Below are positions 27,332-35,296 of a stretch of DNA of 64,000 nt, piece by piece. This stretch comes from Acidobacteriota bacterium (GTDB lineage Bacteria; Acidobacteriota; UBA890; WLXD01). How positions within the stretch are numbered: the stretch's first letter is position 1; every line of letters starts with the position of its first letter. The notes below the pieces were generated by a model. That model searched no databases, was not told the DNA's origin, and saw only the letters and a program-made list of their open reading frames with translations. The position numbers and the translations under genes were made by a program. Location: contig JAJCXT010000008.1 in the NCBI GenBank assembly GCA_029263295.1, forward strand, positions 34,420-98,419, read 5' to 3'.

Positions 27332-30054
27332 ACACCCCTGGAACGCCACAGCACTGGGCCGCCCTGTTACGACTGGTCTTGCATCCCGATGATCGCCGCT
27401 ACGCGTTGTCGGATCTCGAGGACGGCTTCGCCCGTCGCGCAGCCGAGACTGACGCCCGCAGCGCAGGCGCCTGGTACAGGCGCCAGGTGTTCCGGTCGAT
27501 CGCCCCAGCCCTGGGCAGCCGCTGGTCACGTCGGCCACGGCTGGTCGCGCTCGCCTTCGACGACCTGCGCTTCGCCCTGCGCTCGTTGGCCAAGACGCCG
27601 GTCGTCGCCCTGGTCGTAGTGACGTCCCTGGCGGTCGGGATCGGCGCCACGACTGCCGTGTTCTCAGCGGCCAACGCCTTCCTGCTGCGGCCCGCGAGCG
27701 CGGCGATCGCGGACCCCGACCAGCTGGTCACGATGTTCACGAGCGATAACGCCGGCGGGCTGTACGGCCGCAACTCGGTGCTCGACGCGCAGGAGGTAGA
27801 CGCGGCAACCGAGGCGTTCTCGGGTCTGGCCACGCACAGGATCGGGGTAGTGGAGATCGAGGGCAGAGACTGGGTCCGCAGCTCGATGATCGAGATCGTC
27901 AGCGGCAACTACTTCGACGTCCTCGGCGTGCGTGTCGGCATGGGCCGTGGGTTCACGCCAGAGGAGACGAAGTTCGGCTCCGCTGAGCGCGTTGTCATCA
28001 TCAGCGCGCGCCTCTGGAACGACCAGTTCGGCGGCGATCCGGCGGCGATCGGCAACACCGTCATCCTCGACGGAGCGCCGTTCACGGTGATCGGCGTCGC
28101 CCCGGTCGAGTTGCGTAGCCGCTTTATGGCTTTCGAGGTCGACGCATGGGTGCCGATCGGAATTCCCGGCGGCGTGTTCATTTCGAACGAAGCCGAATGG
28201 AGCGGCCGTGGGAACCGCGACCACGGCGTCGTGGCGCGGCTAGTTCCGGGTGCTTCCATGGAGCAGGCAAGCGCACAGCTCGACGTCATCGCAGCCCGGC
28301 TTCACTCCGAGTACCGCGACGACTGGGAAGATCAGCGCTCGCAGGCGCGGCAATTCACGCTCCTCGACGAGCGCGCCGCACGAGTTCCGCCCGATACCGC
28401 CACCGCCATGACGGCGGTGAGCACGATCTTCGTGCTGGCCGCGGGGCTACTTCTGGCGGTCGCCTGCTTCAACGTGGCCGGGATCATGCTCGCCAGAGCC
28501 GACGCGCGACGCCAGGAGATGGCCATTCGCCTGGCACTCGGAGCGCGACGCCGGCGGATCGCCGGACTACTGCTAGTCGAGTCACTGATTCTCGCCGCCG
28601 TGGCCTGCGTCGGAGGAATCGTGCTGGCAAAGCAGCTGGTGGGCAGGTTCAGTCAGGTATCGCTGCCCATCGCGAACCTCGTGGTGCGCTTCGACGTCGG
28701 GATCGACGGACGCGTGCTGACATTCGCCCTCGTGACCGCGGTGCTGACGAGCGTGGCCTTTGGCATGGTGCCCGCATGGCGAGGCGCTCGGCCGGACCTC
28801 GTACCTGCACTGAAGGGACTGCGTACCACCCGAACAGGAGCGCGCCGGCGCTTGAGCTTCCGCGGCGCCCTCGTCCTCGGTCAGGTTGCCGTCGCAATGA
28901 TCTTCGTGGTCGGGGCTGGCACGACGCTGAGCAGCTTCACGGAACTCATGGCGATGGATTGGGGGGTCGAGGTGGAAGGTCTGGCCGTGATGACCAAAGA
29001 CATGCCCGCCGACACCACCTTTGAGGCGCGGGCCGCGGAGTACGCCACCCTGCTGCAACAGGTCGGCGAGCGGCCTGAGATCTCCGACGTGCAGATCGCT
29101 TCGGCGGTCGAGGGTACGAGCTTCGCCTTCGATAACGGGGCCGACGTGGCGCCGTTCGGCTACGAGCGCGCGCCGGGCGAGTCGATGCGCATCTCGGTCA
29201 ACGCCGTAACGCCGGGCTACTTCGAGCTCCTGCAGATCCGGATGCTGTCAGGCCGGACGTTCACGGCGGCCGACCACTCGGACGCCGATCGGGTTGCGAT
29301 CGTGAACGAGTCCTTCGCGCAGCGATTCTGGCCCGACAGTTCGGCTCTGGGCCGCCAGTTCAAGATCGGGCAGTTTGCCGAAGAAGGCGGTGACAGCATG
29401 CGCGCCGACGGCAACACCTACACGGTGATCGGCCTTGCGGCAGACGCCAAGTATCAAGGGTTCGAAGGGACCGAGTCCGAGTTCTTCTGGACCGCTCTAC
29501 TGCAGGAGCCACCGGCGCGCGCGATGGTGGTGGCGCGTGCCTACGGCGGCGTCGACGAGGCGATCGAGAGTCTTCGCGAGGTGATTCCGGCCGACGCGCG
29601 CGGCGTGATGATGATCCCGCCGGGCCGCCTGGTGGACCTGCGCGACTTCCAATTCGCCTTCCTACGGGTAATGGCACGATTCCTGGCCGCGGCGGGCGCC
29701 TTCGGCCTGATGCTCGCCACGATGGGCTTGTACGGAACCGTGGCCTTCGCGGTGGCCCAGCGCGCACGAGAGATGGCCATCCGCCAGGCGATTGGTGCCC
29801 TGCCGCAACAGGTCGTCAATCAAGTGTTCCACAGCGGTCTGCGGCTCGCGCTAGGCGGGCTTGTGTTGGGGACCCTCATCGTCGTGCCACTGGCGGCACT
29901 GCTGCGAGCCGATCTCCACGGGGTGGCCCCCGTCGAGCCCCTCGGACTCGCGGTCGGCGCCGTGCTTGTGTTCCTCGCGACCGCTGCCGCGAGCTACATC
30001 CCGGCGCTACGAATGACACGGGTCGCGCCGGTCGAGTCGCTGCGCGCCGACTGA
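27328..30054 (+). CDS. ADOP-type duplicated FtsX/MacB permease
   Basis: 908 residues. An N-terminal cytoplasmic region of about 60 residues precedes the first membrane helix (TPVVALVVVTSLAVGIGATT). Two MacB-like periplasmic cores then alternate with FtsX membrane blocks (about residues 365-480 and 770-905), ending RVAPVESLRAD. The duplicated layout without an ATPase is characteristic of the ADOP family of Acidobacteriota. Its transport substrate and energy source are unknown. It is translationally coupled to padR upstream. Confidence 0.92.
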   Translation: MNTPGTPQHWAALLRLVLHPDDRRYALSDLEDGFARRAAETDARSAGAWYRRQVFRSIAPALGSRWSRRPRLVALAFDDLRFALRSLAKTPVVALVVVTSLAVGIGATTAVFSAANAFLLRPASAAIADPDQLVTMFTSDNAGGLYGRNSVLDAQEVDAATEAFSGLATHRIGVVEIEGRDWVRSSMIEIVSGNYFDVLGVRVGMGRGFTPEETKFGSAERVVIISARLWNDQFGGDPAAIGNTVILDGAPFTVIGVAPVELRSRFMAFEVDAWVPIGIPGGVFISNEAEWSGRGNRDHGVVARLVPGASMEQASAQLDVIAARLHSEYRDDWEDQRSQARQFTLLDERAARVPPDTATAMTAVSTIFVLAAGLLLAVACFNVAGIMLARADARRQEMAIRLALGARRRRIAGLLLVESLILAAVACVGGIVLAKQLVGRFSQVSLPIANLVVRFDVGIDGRVLTFALVTAVLTSVAFGMVPAWRGARPDLVPALKGLRTTRTGARRRLSFRGALVLGQVAVAMIFVVGAGTTLSSFTELMAMDWGVEVEGLAVMTKDMPADTTFEARAAEYATLLQQVGERPEISDVQIASAVEGTSFAFDNGADVAPFGYERAPGESMRISVNAVTPGYFELLQIRMLSGRTFTAADHSDADRVAIVNESFAQRFWPDSSALGRQFKIGQFAEEGGDSMRADGNTYTVIGLAADAKYQGFEGTESEFFWTALLQEPPARAMVVARAYGGVDEAIESLREVIPADARGVMMIPPGRLVDLRDFQFAFLRVMARFLAAAGAFGLMLATMGLYGTVAFAVAQRAREMAIRQAIGALPQQVVNQVFHSGLRLALGGLVLGTLIVVPLAALLRADLHGVAPVEPLGLAVGAVLVFLATAAASYIPALRMTRVAPVESLRAD

Positions 30055-30082
30055 CCCGCCGATTCTCGCCGTGCTCTGGCGA

Positions 30083-30115
30083 CTAGCAGTCCGTGCTGGA
30101 ACCACGGGCTGCTAG
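30083..30115. terminator. bidirectional hairpin terminator
   Basis: A 13-bp stem with one G-T wobble (30083-30095 with 30103-30115) and a 7-base loop lies between convergent genes. Its right arm contains the stop codon of the methyltransferase gene. There is no long T run. Confidence 0.6.
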
Positions 30116-30570
30116 AGCCAGCGGCGGACCTTGCCCCGATACTCGTCGTACTCATCGCCGAACCGCTCGATGAGCATCTCCTCTTCCAGGGCGATGAACT
30201 GCGAAGAGATGATCCAGTGGAACCCGACGATCGGCAGAAACGCCGTGAGGTTCCCGAACCAGATAGCGCTACCGGTCAGCGCGATGAGCATCGACGCGTA
30301 GATCGGGTTACGACTCCATCGATACGGGCCGCGGATGATCAACGACTCCGAGACGTGGCCCGGCTCGATGGTTGTCCCGCTGCGATGGAATAGACCGCCG
30401 CAGTAGAGGATCAGGACGAAGCCGGCGCCAACCAGGGCGAGACCGACGGATGACCAAGTCCCTCCGAGCAGTTGGGGCCCGGGAAGCAGTCTCCAGAGAG
30501 CGTATTGCATGCCGATCGTGAACAGCGCCCAGACCGGCGGAAACAGCGGCGTGCGGCGACGTTCGCTCAC
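30112..30570 (-). CDS. isoprenylcysteine carboxyl methyltransferase (ICMT)-like membrane methyltransferase
   Basis: 152 residues with four hydrophobic segments. The signature of the ICMT/PEMT family is complete: IRGPYRWSRNPIYASML binds S-adenosylmethionine, and the C-terminal EEEMLIERFGDEYDEYRGKVRRWL is the usual end. In bacteria these proteins methylate unknown lipid-like or thiol substrates at the inner membrane. The neighbouring minus-strand gene at 30628 is a diverged relative. Confidence 0.88.
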   Translation of the reverse strand: MSERRRTPLFPPVWALFTIGMQYALWRLLPGPQLLGGTWSSVGLALVGAGFVLILYCGGLFHRSGTTIEPGHVSESLIIRGPYRWSRNPIYASMLIALTGSAIWFGNLTAFLPIVGFHWIISSQFIALEEEMLIERFGDEYDEYRGKVRRWL

Positions 30571-30627
30571 GACCGACTCCAGGTCCGGCGAGCCATGGGT
30601 TCGTAGCGACTGGCAGGCGACAGCCCG

Positions 30628-31059
30628 TCAGCGATGAGCTACGCGCGAACCGGAGCGCGCGATGAGCGCCTCTTCGTCCATGAAGACGAACTCAGACGAC
30701 ACCACCGAGACGAACCCGGCGATCGGCAGGATGCCCGTGAGCGTTCCGAACCACAGGGCAGCGCCGGCGAGACACGTCAGCATGGCCAGACAGATCGGAC
30801 TCCTGGTCCAACAATGAGCCGCGTCGGCTGCCGCCATGGCATGCCTCGAGACGTACGCAAGACCTGCAGCGCCACCGATCAGGAGGGCGAGGCCGACCCA
30901 ACTCTGGGCTGCGCCCAGGGCGATCGTAGGGCCGGGCAGCAACGTCCAGAGGATCCACTGCTGCACCAGCGCGACCGCGAACCACGCGGTCGGCATAACT
31001 GACTGTCGGGGGGCTTCCTTCACTATCCAAACTCCGAGGGGGCTAACTGAAGAAAGCAT
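30628..31059 (-). CDS. diverged ICMT-like membrane protein, probably degenerate
   Basis: 143 residues with the same hydrophobic layout as the neighbour at 30112 (LLPGP, GAALWFGTLTGILPIAGF match its LLPGP, GSAIWFGNLTAFLPIVGF). The S-adenosylmethionine signature is lost: IRGPYRWSRNPIYAS is replaced by HCWTRSPICLA, and the C-terminus stops at ARSGSRVAHR without the Tyr-Arg-x-Val-Arg-Arg-Trp end. This suggests a tandem duplicate that has lost activity or changed role. ATG 31059 has AAAAGG 6 bases upstream, and a repeat array begins directly before it. Confidence 0.55.
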   Translation of the reverse strand: MLSSVSPLGVWIVKEAPRQSVMPTAWFAVALVQQWILWTLLPGPTIALGAAQSWVGLALLIGGAAGLAYVSRHAMAAADAAHCWTRSPICLAMLTCLAGAALWFGTLTGILPIAGFVSVVSSEFVFMDEEALIARSGSRVAHR

Positions 31060-31121
31060 CTTAACCTTTTCTTCACATTCTTAACAAGTCCTTAACTCGG
31101 GTTTCTTAACAGGTCCTTAAC
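31060..31121. promoter_or_regulatory. array of CTTAAC-type direct repeats, PhoB-family-like operator
   Basis: CTTAAC occurs at 31060, 31080, 31091, 31105 and 31116, and CTTCAC at 31071. They form three pairs (31060/31071, 31080/31091, 31105/31116), each with 11-base pitch, the spacing used by OmpR/PhoB winged-helix dimers. Cyanobacterial Pho boxes have the consensus CTTAACCT with the same pitch. The likely targets are the minus-strand gene starting at 31059 and/or the SIMPL gene. Confidence 0.5.
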
Positions 31122-31151
31122 CCCGACCTGATCGCGATCGACCAGGACATC

Positions 31152-31197
31152 TTCAAAATCGGCACGCACAGGATTTCAAAATCGGCACGCACAGGAT
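31152..31197. repeat. perfect tandem duplication of a 23-bp unit
   Basis: 31152-31174 and 31175-31197 are identical and directly abutting, beginning TTCAAAATCGG. The repeat lies upstream of the SIMPL gene and downstream of the CTTAAC array. It may be replication slippage or a doubled regulatory site. Confidence 0.85.
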
Positions 31198-31322
31198 CGG
31201 GAAGAGGCGTGTGCTTCTGACTATGCTTGAGGCTGACGAGATCTATCGGGCTCCGAGTTTCCCCGTTCGCACGGGGCGCGAACCTGGAACCTGGACCTGG
31301 CCGACCCGGCACGGAGACCACT

Positions 31323-32015
31323 ATGACCAGACGAGTCGCACCGCTCGCCGTCCTGTTCGTTCTGCTCGGCTCCCCACTCGCAGCGCAGGAAGCTTCGCTG
31401 GTGGCCTCCGGCACAGGCACCGTACAGCTGACTCCAGATCGCGCCACGTTGTCGGTGGCCATCGAGAGCCGCGCACCGGAGGCAAGTGACGCCAGCGCAC
31501 GCAACGCCGGGGTTGTCGAGAGCGTGCGTGCCGCCCTGGGCGCACGAGGGATCGGTGCGGATGACATCACCACGGCGCACTACAACGTCAGGGAGGACTG
31601 GCGTCGCAAGGACGGCGAGCGGGTGCGCGACGGCTACGTGGCCGAGACCATGTTGCGAATCGCCCTCGACGACATCACGACCGCTGGCGAAGCCATCGAT
31701 GCCGCCCTCGCCGCGGGTGCCAATCGCATCGATGGTGTCCAGTTCAGTTCCAGCCGCGCCGATGACGCACGGCGCGAGGCCATTGCACTTGCCGTGCAGG
31801 ATGCGATAGGCACCGCGGAGGCGATGGCCATCGCTGCGGGCGGGGGCCTCGGCGCTCTGATCGAACTCACCACCGAGGGCGCGACCCGACCCTTGGTCGC
31901 CCTGCGTGCCATGCGCACAGAAGTCGCCTACTCCGACGCGCCCACCGAGATCACACCGGGCGACCTGACGGTGACAGCCCGCGTGGTTGGTCGCTGGATG
32001 TACGACGGGAACTAG
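31323..32015 (+). CDS. SIMPL (DUF541) domain periplasmic protein
   Basis: 230 residues from ATG 31323, with GGAGA upstream and a signal peptide (APLAVLFVLLGSPLAAQ). The mature protein shows the SIMPL pattern: VASGTGTVQLTPDRATLSVAIE at its start, the repeated Ala-rich helices, and GDLTVTARVVGRWMY at the end. Family members (such as YggE) form periplasmic rings and have been tied to oxidative stress defence; the mechanism is unsettled. The upstream region carries two sets of repeats. It is convergent with the ADOP gene at 32073. Confidence 0.88.
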   Translation: MTRRVAPLAVLFVLLGSPLAAQEASLVASGTGTVQLTPDRATLSVAIESRAPEASDASARNAGVVESVRAALGARGIGADDITTAHYNVREDWRRKDGERVRDGYVAETMLRIALDDITTAGEAIDAALAAGANRIDGVQFSSSRADDARREAIALAVQDAIGTAEAMAIAAGGGLGALIELTTEGATRPLVALRAMRTEVAYSDAPTEITPGDLTVTARVVGRWMYDGN

Positions 32016-32072
32016 AGGCGCTCGGCGGAAGGCAGGCTCGCCCCCCTTTGGGTTCGGGTTCGTCTATCGCTA

Positions 32073-34730
32073 TCAGTCGGCCCGCAGTGCCTCGGTTGGA
32101 TCGACGCGCGCCGCGCGCCGTGCCGGCAGCACGCTGGCCACGATCGCCGCGCCGACCAGGAGCGAGGTCACCCCCAGCAAGACCTCTGGCTCCAGGGGGC
32201 TGACCCCGTATACGAGCCCGGCCAGCAAACGGGTAACCAGCAGCGACAACCCCGTTCCAATGACCACGCCCAAGAAGGTCATCCTCGCGCCCGATGCCAC
32301 AACATCGCGGATGACATCGCGAGAGGTCGCTCCGAGCGCCAGACGCACACCCATCTCACGCGTTCGCCGGGCAACGGAGTGCGCGATGACGGCGTACACG
32401 CCGAACACGGCGAGCACCAGCGCCATCGCACCGAACATCCCGAAAGACTGCCCCATCGCCCGCTCGCCCCAGGAGTTGAAGGCACGGCGCTCGGTCATGG
32501 TCATGATGTCGAAGGGTGCCTGGCCGGGATCGAGGGATCCAACCGCCGCACGGACGGGGTCGAGCAACTCCGCTGGAGCGCCGCGGCCGCGCGCCAAGAT
32601 CGCCATCGACCGCCACGCGACGCGGGGGTACGGAAGATGCACCTGCATGCGCGCGGACAGGGTATCTTCGCCGAATTCCTCGTACTGCAGGTTCGGCACC
32701 ACGCCAATGATCTTGTACTCGGAGCCCGACGCTGTGAAGCGCAGCTGCTCTCCCACGGCGGATCGACCTGGCCATAACCGTCGCGCCAGTGACTCGCCGA
32801 CGATCACGACGCCCTGATCGCCAGTACTCGACTCCACCCCGCTGAAGTCGCGACCCTCGATGAATTCGATGCCGAGCGTTGCGAAGAACCCCGCGGTGGA
32901 CGGCACCGCGTTGGCGTACATCGCTTCGTCGTCGCTAAGCTGACCGCCGACCGGCACCAGCGCGACGTCCGCGCCTCCGTCATCAGCCGGGATCGCACCG
33001 GTTGCCGCCGCGATCTCCACTTCTGGCAGCGCCATGAGGCGCTGTCGCAGCTGCTCGAAGTAGGCGGAACGAGCCTGTGGATCGTCGTACTGGTCTCCCG
33101 ACAGGCCAATCCGCAGTGACAACAGGGGCTGGTGATCGAAACCGGGATCGGCGCTCTGCACCTGCAGAAAACTGCGGATCATCAGAGTCGCCCCGACGAG
33201 GAGCACGACTGCGAGCGCTACCTGCGCCACGACAAGCGCCGCCCGCATGGAGCCCCGAGATGACACCGCGCCGCGTCCCGAGGCGCGCAGGCCAGCACTC
33301 ATCTGGTTGCCCGTGACCCGGACTGCCGGAAGGATTCCGAACAGGAGCGCCGTCCCCACGGCGATTCCCACCGCGTACATCAGAGCAGTGCCATCGAGAC
33401 CGACATCAATCCAGTACGCGGGCACGAGCGGGACGGTGTCGAAGAGCACCTCGACCCAGACATACGCAACGCCAATGCCCACGATGCCGCCTGCCAGCCC
33501 GAGTACCACGCTCTCGGTGAGAATCTGGCGGAAGAGCCGCACGCGACTGCCGCCAAGCGCCGCGCGAACGACGAACTCGCGCTGTCGCTCAGGCGCGCGC
33601 GAGAGCTGCAGGTTGGCAACATTGGCACACGCCAGCAGCAGCACCAGACCCACGGCCGCGAACATCATGTACAGCAACTGCTGCGTGTCCTCACCCAGGA
33701 ACCCATAGCGGAACCACATACCGCGCATCGTCCAGCCCTCGTGCGTGTCGGGCCAGGTCTCGGCCACCTCCGCCGCGAGACTACTCAACTGTGTCTGCGC
33801 AGTCACCAGGTCGACTCCCGGCGCCAGCTTGGCCACGCCGCGAACGTAGCGCCGCTGGTGATCGGAGACGTCAGTGGGAGCATGCGGCAACCACAGTTGC
33901 TGCGCCGTGGGGAAGCGGAAACCGTCCGGCATCACGCCGATGATGGTGACCTCACGATCGTTGATGAGCAGGCTTTGGCCGATGACGTCCGGATCGCCCG
34001 CGAACATGCGGGTCCAGATTCCATCGCTGATCAGGACCACTTCCTCGAAGCCGTAAGCCGCGCCCTGCTCTGCCTCGAACAAGCGCCCCAACTGCGGCGT
34101 AACGCCGAGGGCGCCGAACAGACCCGGAGTGACCGAGGTACTCGGAACCCGCTCCGGGAACTCTTGCCCCGCTACCGTCACGCTGCGCTCGTCGAACGCC
34201 CCGACGTACTCGAACGCGCCCGCAGCGCGTATTCGGTCGAGGTCGGCCCATGTGATCCCGGCATCGCCATCGCCACGATCGGGATTCCAGGCGTCGATGA
34301 ACAACAATCGATCGCCGTCCGCGAATGGCAACGACCGGTGCAACATGCCGTACACGATGCTGAAGTTCGCGGTGTTGGCGCCAATCCCGATGCCGAGCGA
34401 GAGAATGGCGACAGCTGTGGCGACCGGGTAACGGCGCAACATGCGGAATCCGTAGCGGACGTCCTGGAGCAGTGTCTCGGCGAAACTTGAACCGTCACGC
34501 GCTGGTGCGGCCCCGCTCAGGATCTGCCTGCCCGCTCGCACGACGCGGTCGGCATCGCCGAACTCGCGCCGGGCCGCCTGTCGGGCCTCCCGCTCGTCCA
34601 TCCCCGCGGCCACGTTGGCGGCCGTCCGCATGTCGAGATGAAAACGGATCTCTTCCTGGACCTCGCGATCGATCACATCGTGGGACAGACCGCCCCCGAC
34701 CCTTCCTAGCAGTCGTCGTAGCCAGTTCAT
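32073..34730 (-). CDS. ADOP-type duplicated FtsX/MacB permease
   Basis: 885 residues from ATG 34730 (GGGAG 7 bases upstream). The N-terminal helical domain EVQEEIRFHLDMRT...EARQAARREFGD is the distinctive ADOP N-domain. It is followed by QDVRYGFRMLRRYPVATAVAILSL, a MacB core, an FtsX block, a second core and second FtsX block, ending RVDPTEALRAD. There is no ATPase motif. It directly follows a PadR gene on the same strand (10-base gap). Confidence 0.92.
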   Translation of the reverse strand: MNWLRRLLGRVGGGLSHDVIDREVQEEIRFHLDMRTAANVAAGMDEREARQAARREFGDADRVVRAGRQILSGAAPARDGSSFAETLLQDVRYGFRMLRRYPVATAVAILSLGIGIGANTANFSIVYGMLHRSLPFADGDRLLFIDAWNPDRGDGDAGITWADLDRIRAAGAFEYVGAFDERSVTVAGQEFPERVPSTSVTPGLFGALGVTPQLGRLFEAEQGAAYGFEEVVLISDGIWTRMFAGDPDVIGQSLLINDREVTIIGVMPDGFRFPTAQQLWLPHAPTDVSDHQRRYVRGVAKLAPGVDLVTAQTQLSSLAAEVAETWPDTHEGWTMRGMWFRYGFLGEDTQQLLYMMFAAVGLVLLLACANVANLQLSRAPERQREFVVRAALGGSRVRLFRQILTESVVLGLAGGIVGIGVAYVWVEVLFDTVPLVPAYWIDVGLDGTALMYAVGIAVGTALLFGILPAVRVTGNQMSAGLRASGRGAVSSRGSMRAALVVAQVALAVVLLVGATLMIRSFLQVQSADPGFDHQPLLSLRIGLSGDQYDDPQARSAYFEQLRQRLMALPEVEIAAATGAIPADDGGADVALVPVGGQLSDDEAMYANAVPSTAGFFATLGIEFIEGRDFSGVESSTGDQGVVIVGESLARRLWPGRSAVGEQLRFTASGSEYKIIGVVPNLQYEEFGEDTLSARMQVHLPYPRVAWRSMAILARGRGAPAELLDPVRAAVGSLDPGQAPFDIMTMTERRAFNSWGERAMGQSFGMFGAMALVLAVFGVYAVIAHSVARRTREMGVRLALGATSRDVIRDVVASGARMTFLGVVIGTGLSLLVTRLLAGLVYGVSPLEPEVLLGVTSLLVGAAIVASVLPARRAARVDPTEALRAD

Positions 34731-34740
34731 CGCCAACTCC

Positions 34741-35097
34741 CTACGCCGGGTCCATCACGCGGCCCACCGCACGACTGAAGCGACTCCAGCGCTCGGCTGC
34801 GGTGCGAAGCTGCTGCCGCCCGTCGTCGGTGAGCGAGTAGAACTTCGCTCGGCGGTTGTTCTCGCTACGGCCCCACTCGGCCGCGATCCAACCGCGGCGC
34901 TGCATCCGGTACAACGCCGGGTACATCGACCCCTCGTCAACCGTCAGAACGGCGTCAGAGCGTTCGCGTAAGGCCTCGGTGATTCCGAATCCATGCATCG
35001 GATCCTCTGCCAACGTGCGCAGAACGATCATCTCGAGTGCACCGCGGAGCAGGTCGCCGCGATCGGCACTGTTCTTCGTTGCTTTCTTGTCTTTCAT
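34741..35097 (-). CDS. PadR-family transcriptional regulator
   Basis: 118 residues. LLRGALEMIVLRTLAEDPMHGFGI and EGSMYPALYRMQRRGWI are the PadR winged-helix elements, and RAKFYSLTDDGRQQL the wing. GGGAGA stands 9 bases before the ATG. It is co-directional with the ADOP gene it presumably controls. Its own promoter overlaps an inverted repeat, consistent with autoregulation. Confidence 0.93.
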   Translation of the reverse strand: MKDKKATKNSADRGDLLRGALEMIVLRTLAEDPMHGFGITEALRERSDAVLTVDEGSMYPALYRMQRRGWIAAEWGRSENNRRAKFYSLTDDGRQQLRTAAERWSRFSRAVGRVMDPA

Positions 35098-35115
35098 CGG
35101 GCCTCTCCCTTGGGT

Positions 35116-35154
35116 TGTCTGAGGGACAGTATCGTCGGTTCCTTAGACAGTCAA
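35116..35154 (-). promoter_or_regulatory. padR promoter with inverted-repeat operator
   Basis: On the minus strand TTGACT (35149-35154), a 17-base spacer and TACTGT (35126-35131) form a good promoter. A 9-bp inverted repeat with one mismatch (35116-35124 with 35141-35149) brackets it, a likely PadR operator. Confidence 0.6.
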
Positions 35155-35296
35155 GGGAAGGTTCCGTGTCGCGCCGCTCGCGCGATCCGAGCCGGAGCCC
35201 GCCCGCCACGAAACCCTGGCCCCCTGAGTGCCGTACTCCACTGTGTTTCCCGGCTCCTTCGCTCCTCCTCCAGCCCGGTGATCTCCCTTGGAAAAC

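Noticed and set aside
31060..31197. Possible CRISPR array
   Set aside because: The repeats are short, either abutting (23-bp pair) or hexamers at 11-base pitch, with no spacers of uniform length and no cas genes.
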